The notes under the pieces were generated by a model. It saw only the letters and a list, made by a program, of their open reading frames with translations. It was not told the origin of the DNA and did no database searches. From Burkholderia sp. (GTDB taxonomy: Bacteria; Pseudomonadota; Gammaproteobacteria; Burkholderiales; Burkholderiaceae), in contig JAQGMD010000482.1 of assembly GCA_028292565.1 (NCBI GenBank), positions 1 to 9,865 on the forward strand: a stretch of DNA of 9,865 bases, read 5' to 3'. Made by a program: the position numbers and the translations under genes. Shown piece by piece: positions 5,652 to 9,865 of the stretch. Numbering within the stretch: position 1 is the stretch's first letter; every line of letters begins with the position of its first letter.

Positions 5652-6422
5652 ATGTGCCAGTTACTTGGGATGAATTGCAACGTCCCCACCGATATCGTCT
5701 TCAGCTTCACCGGCTTTGCAACGCGCGGCGGCCGTACCGATGTCCACAATGACGGCTGGGGTATCGCTTTCTTCGAGGAACGCGGCGTACGCCATTTCGT
5801 CGACTACCAGTCGGCCATGGATTCGCCGATCGCCGACCTGATCAAGCGCTGCCCGATCAAATCAAAGAACGTCATCGCCCATATCCGGAAAGCGACGCAA
5901 GGCCGGGTTGCCTTGGAAAACTGCCATCCGTTCGTGCGCGAATTATGGGGACGCTACTGGGTGTTCGCCCACAACGGCGACCTGAAGGAATTCGAACCAT
6001 TGCTGAACGGCGCCTTCCGTCCAGTCGGCACCACTGACAGCGAATGGGCATTCTGCTACCTGCTCCAGGAATTGCGGCGCCGGTTCGGCGACACGCCGCC
6101 GGAACTGCCTGCGCTGACGAGGGCGCTGCGTGAGCTCACCGGCGAAATCGGCAAGCATGGCCCGTTCAACATGATGCTGTCGGATGGCTCCGCGCTATTT
6201 ACGCACTGTTCCACCAACCTCTATTACATCGTGCGCAAATATCCGTTCACCACCGCGAAGCTGTCCGACGAAGACATGCTGGTCGATTTTTCGCAAGTCA
6301 CGACGCCCAACGACCGTGTTGCGATCATTGTGACGGCGCCGTTGACCACGAACGAGACGTGGACGCAGTTTACGCCTGGAGAGTTCAAGGTATTTGTCGA
6401 GGGTGCGCCGGCGGAGTTTTAA
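5652..6422 (+). CDS. yafJ: YafJ-type class II glutamine amidotransferase
   Basis: This 256-residue Ntn-hydrolase-fold glutaminase domain is predicted to release ammonia from glutamine for a so far undefined acceptor. The start is fixed by the nucleophile: Met1 is removed to expose Cys2 (MCQLLGMNCNVPTD), so the frame's earlier TTG at 5601 is not used. Class II features are visible: RGGRTDVHNDGWGI (26-38), the glutamine-binding Arg79 in AHIRKAT, the oxyanion AHNGDL at 106-111, and TDSEWAF at 128-134. It aligns closely from memory with Escherichia coli YafJ along its whole length, including the TPNDRVAIIVTAPLTTNETW tail (218-237). There is no synthase domain. The ribosome binding site is weak. 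It converges on metH with only 18 bp between the stop codons. Confidence 0.93.
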   Translation: MCQLLGMNCNVPTDIVFSFTGFATRGGRTDVHNDGWGIAFFEERGVRHFVDYQSAMDSPIADLIKRCPIKSKNVIAHIRKATQGRVALENCHPFVRELWGRYWVFAHNGDLKEFEPLLNGAFRPVGTTDSEWAFCYLLQELRRRFGDTPPELPALTRALRELTGEIGKHGPFNMMLSDGSALFTHCSTNLYYIVRKYPFTTAKLSDEDMLVDFSQVTTPNDRVAIIVTAPLTTNETWTQFTPGEFKVFVEGAPAEF

Positions 6423-6432
6423 CACCGCCGGC
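6407..6432. terminator. Palindrome between convergent yafJ-like gene and metH, possible bidirectional terminator
   Basis: Perfect 8-bp arms GCCGGCGG and CCGCCGGC flank a 10-base loop that contains the amidotransferase stop codon. The location between two convergent genes suits a two-way terminator, but there is no clean T-run after the stem on either strand, so function is uncertain. Confidence 0.4.
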
Positions 6433-6440
6433 ATTCAGCC

Positions 6441-9865
<3,425 letters not shown>

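Overview
The window looks like a GC-rich betaproteobacterial chromosome, most likely order Burkholderiales (Oxalobacteraceae/Herbaspirillum-like). This is inferred from protein style: a full-length fused MetH, a YafJ-type amidotransferase, two LysR regulators and an ISL3-family transposase of a kind common in that group. No sequence search was run, so the genus is not fixed.

Left part (1-1132): the right-hand portion of an ISL3-family insertion sequence, cut by the window edge. Its DDE transposase is intact from the first base onward, and its probable terminal repeat ends at about 1132.

Middle-left (1133-3457), all on the minus strand: a LysR regulator overlaps by 17 bp a Sec-exported, stand-alone C39 cysteine peptidase. 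Downstream of that lies a 90-residue small exported protein with its own strong ribosome binding site, an N-terminal signal-like segment and a double-glycine-like LSAAEMDGITAG motif. This is an attractive peptidase/substrate pair. A ~32-bp direct repeat occurs both upstream of the small gene and downstream of it, next to the insertion sequence. That suggests a second unit of the same kind once continued to the left and was split by the insertion.

Centre (3458-4631): about 1.2 kb with no conventional gene. It holds a very good minus-strand intrinsic terminator (3942-3985), which points to an unannotated short transcript. A 36-codon basic ORF lies just before the terminator. A weaker 61-codon ORF sits directly in front of the first LysR gene with an ATGA overlap.

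Right part (4632-9865): a second LysR regulator and a YafJ-type class II glutamine amidotransferase on the plus strand, then, convergent with an 18-bp gap, a large cobalamin-dependent methionine synthase gene (metH) on the minus strand whose 5' end runs off the window. These look like ordinary core genes. The interesting accessory material is the regulator/C39 peptidase/small exported protein cluster beside the insertion sequence, and the orphan terminated transcript.
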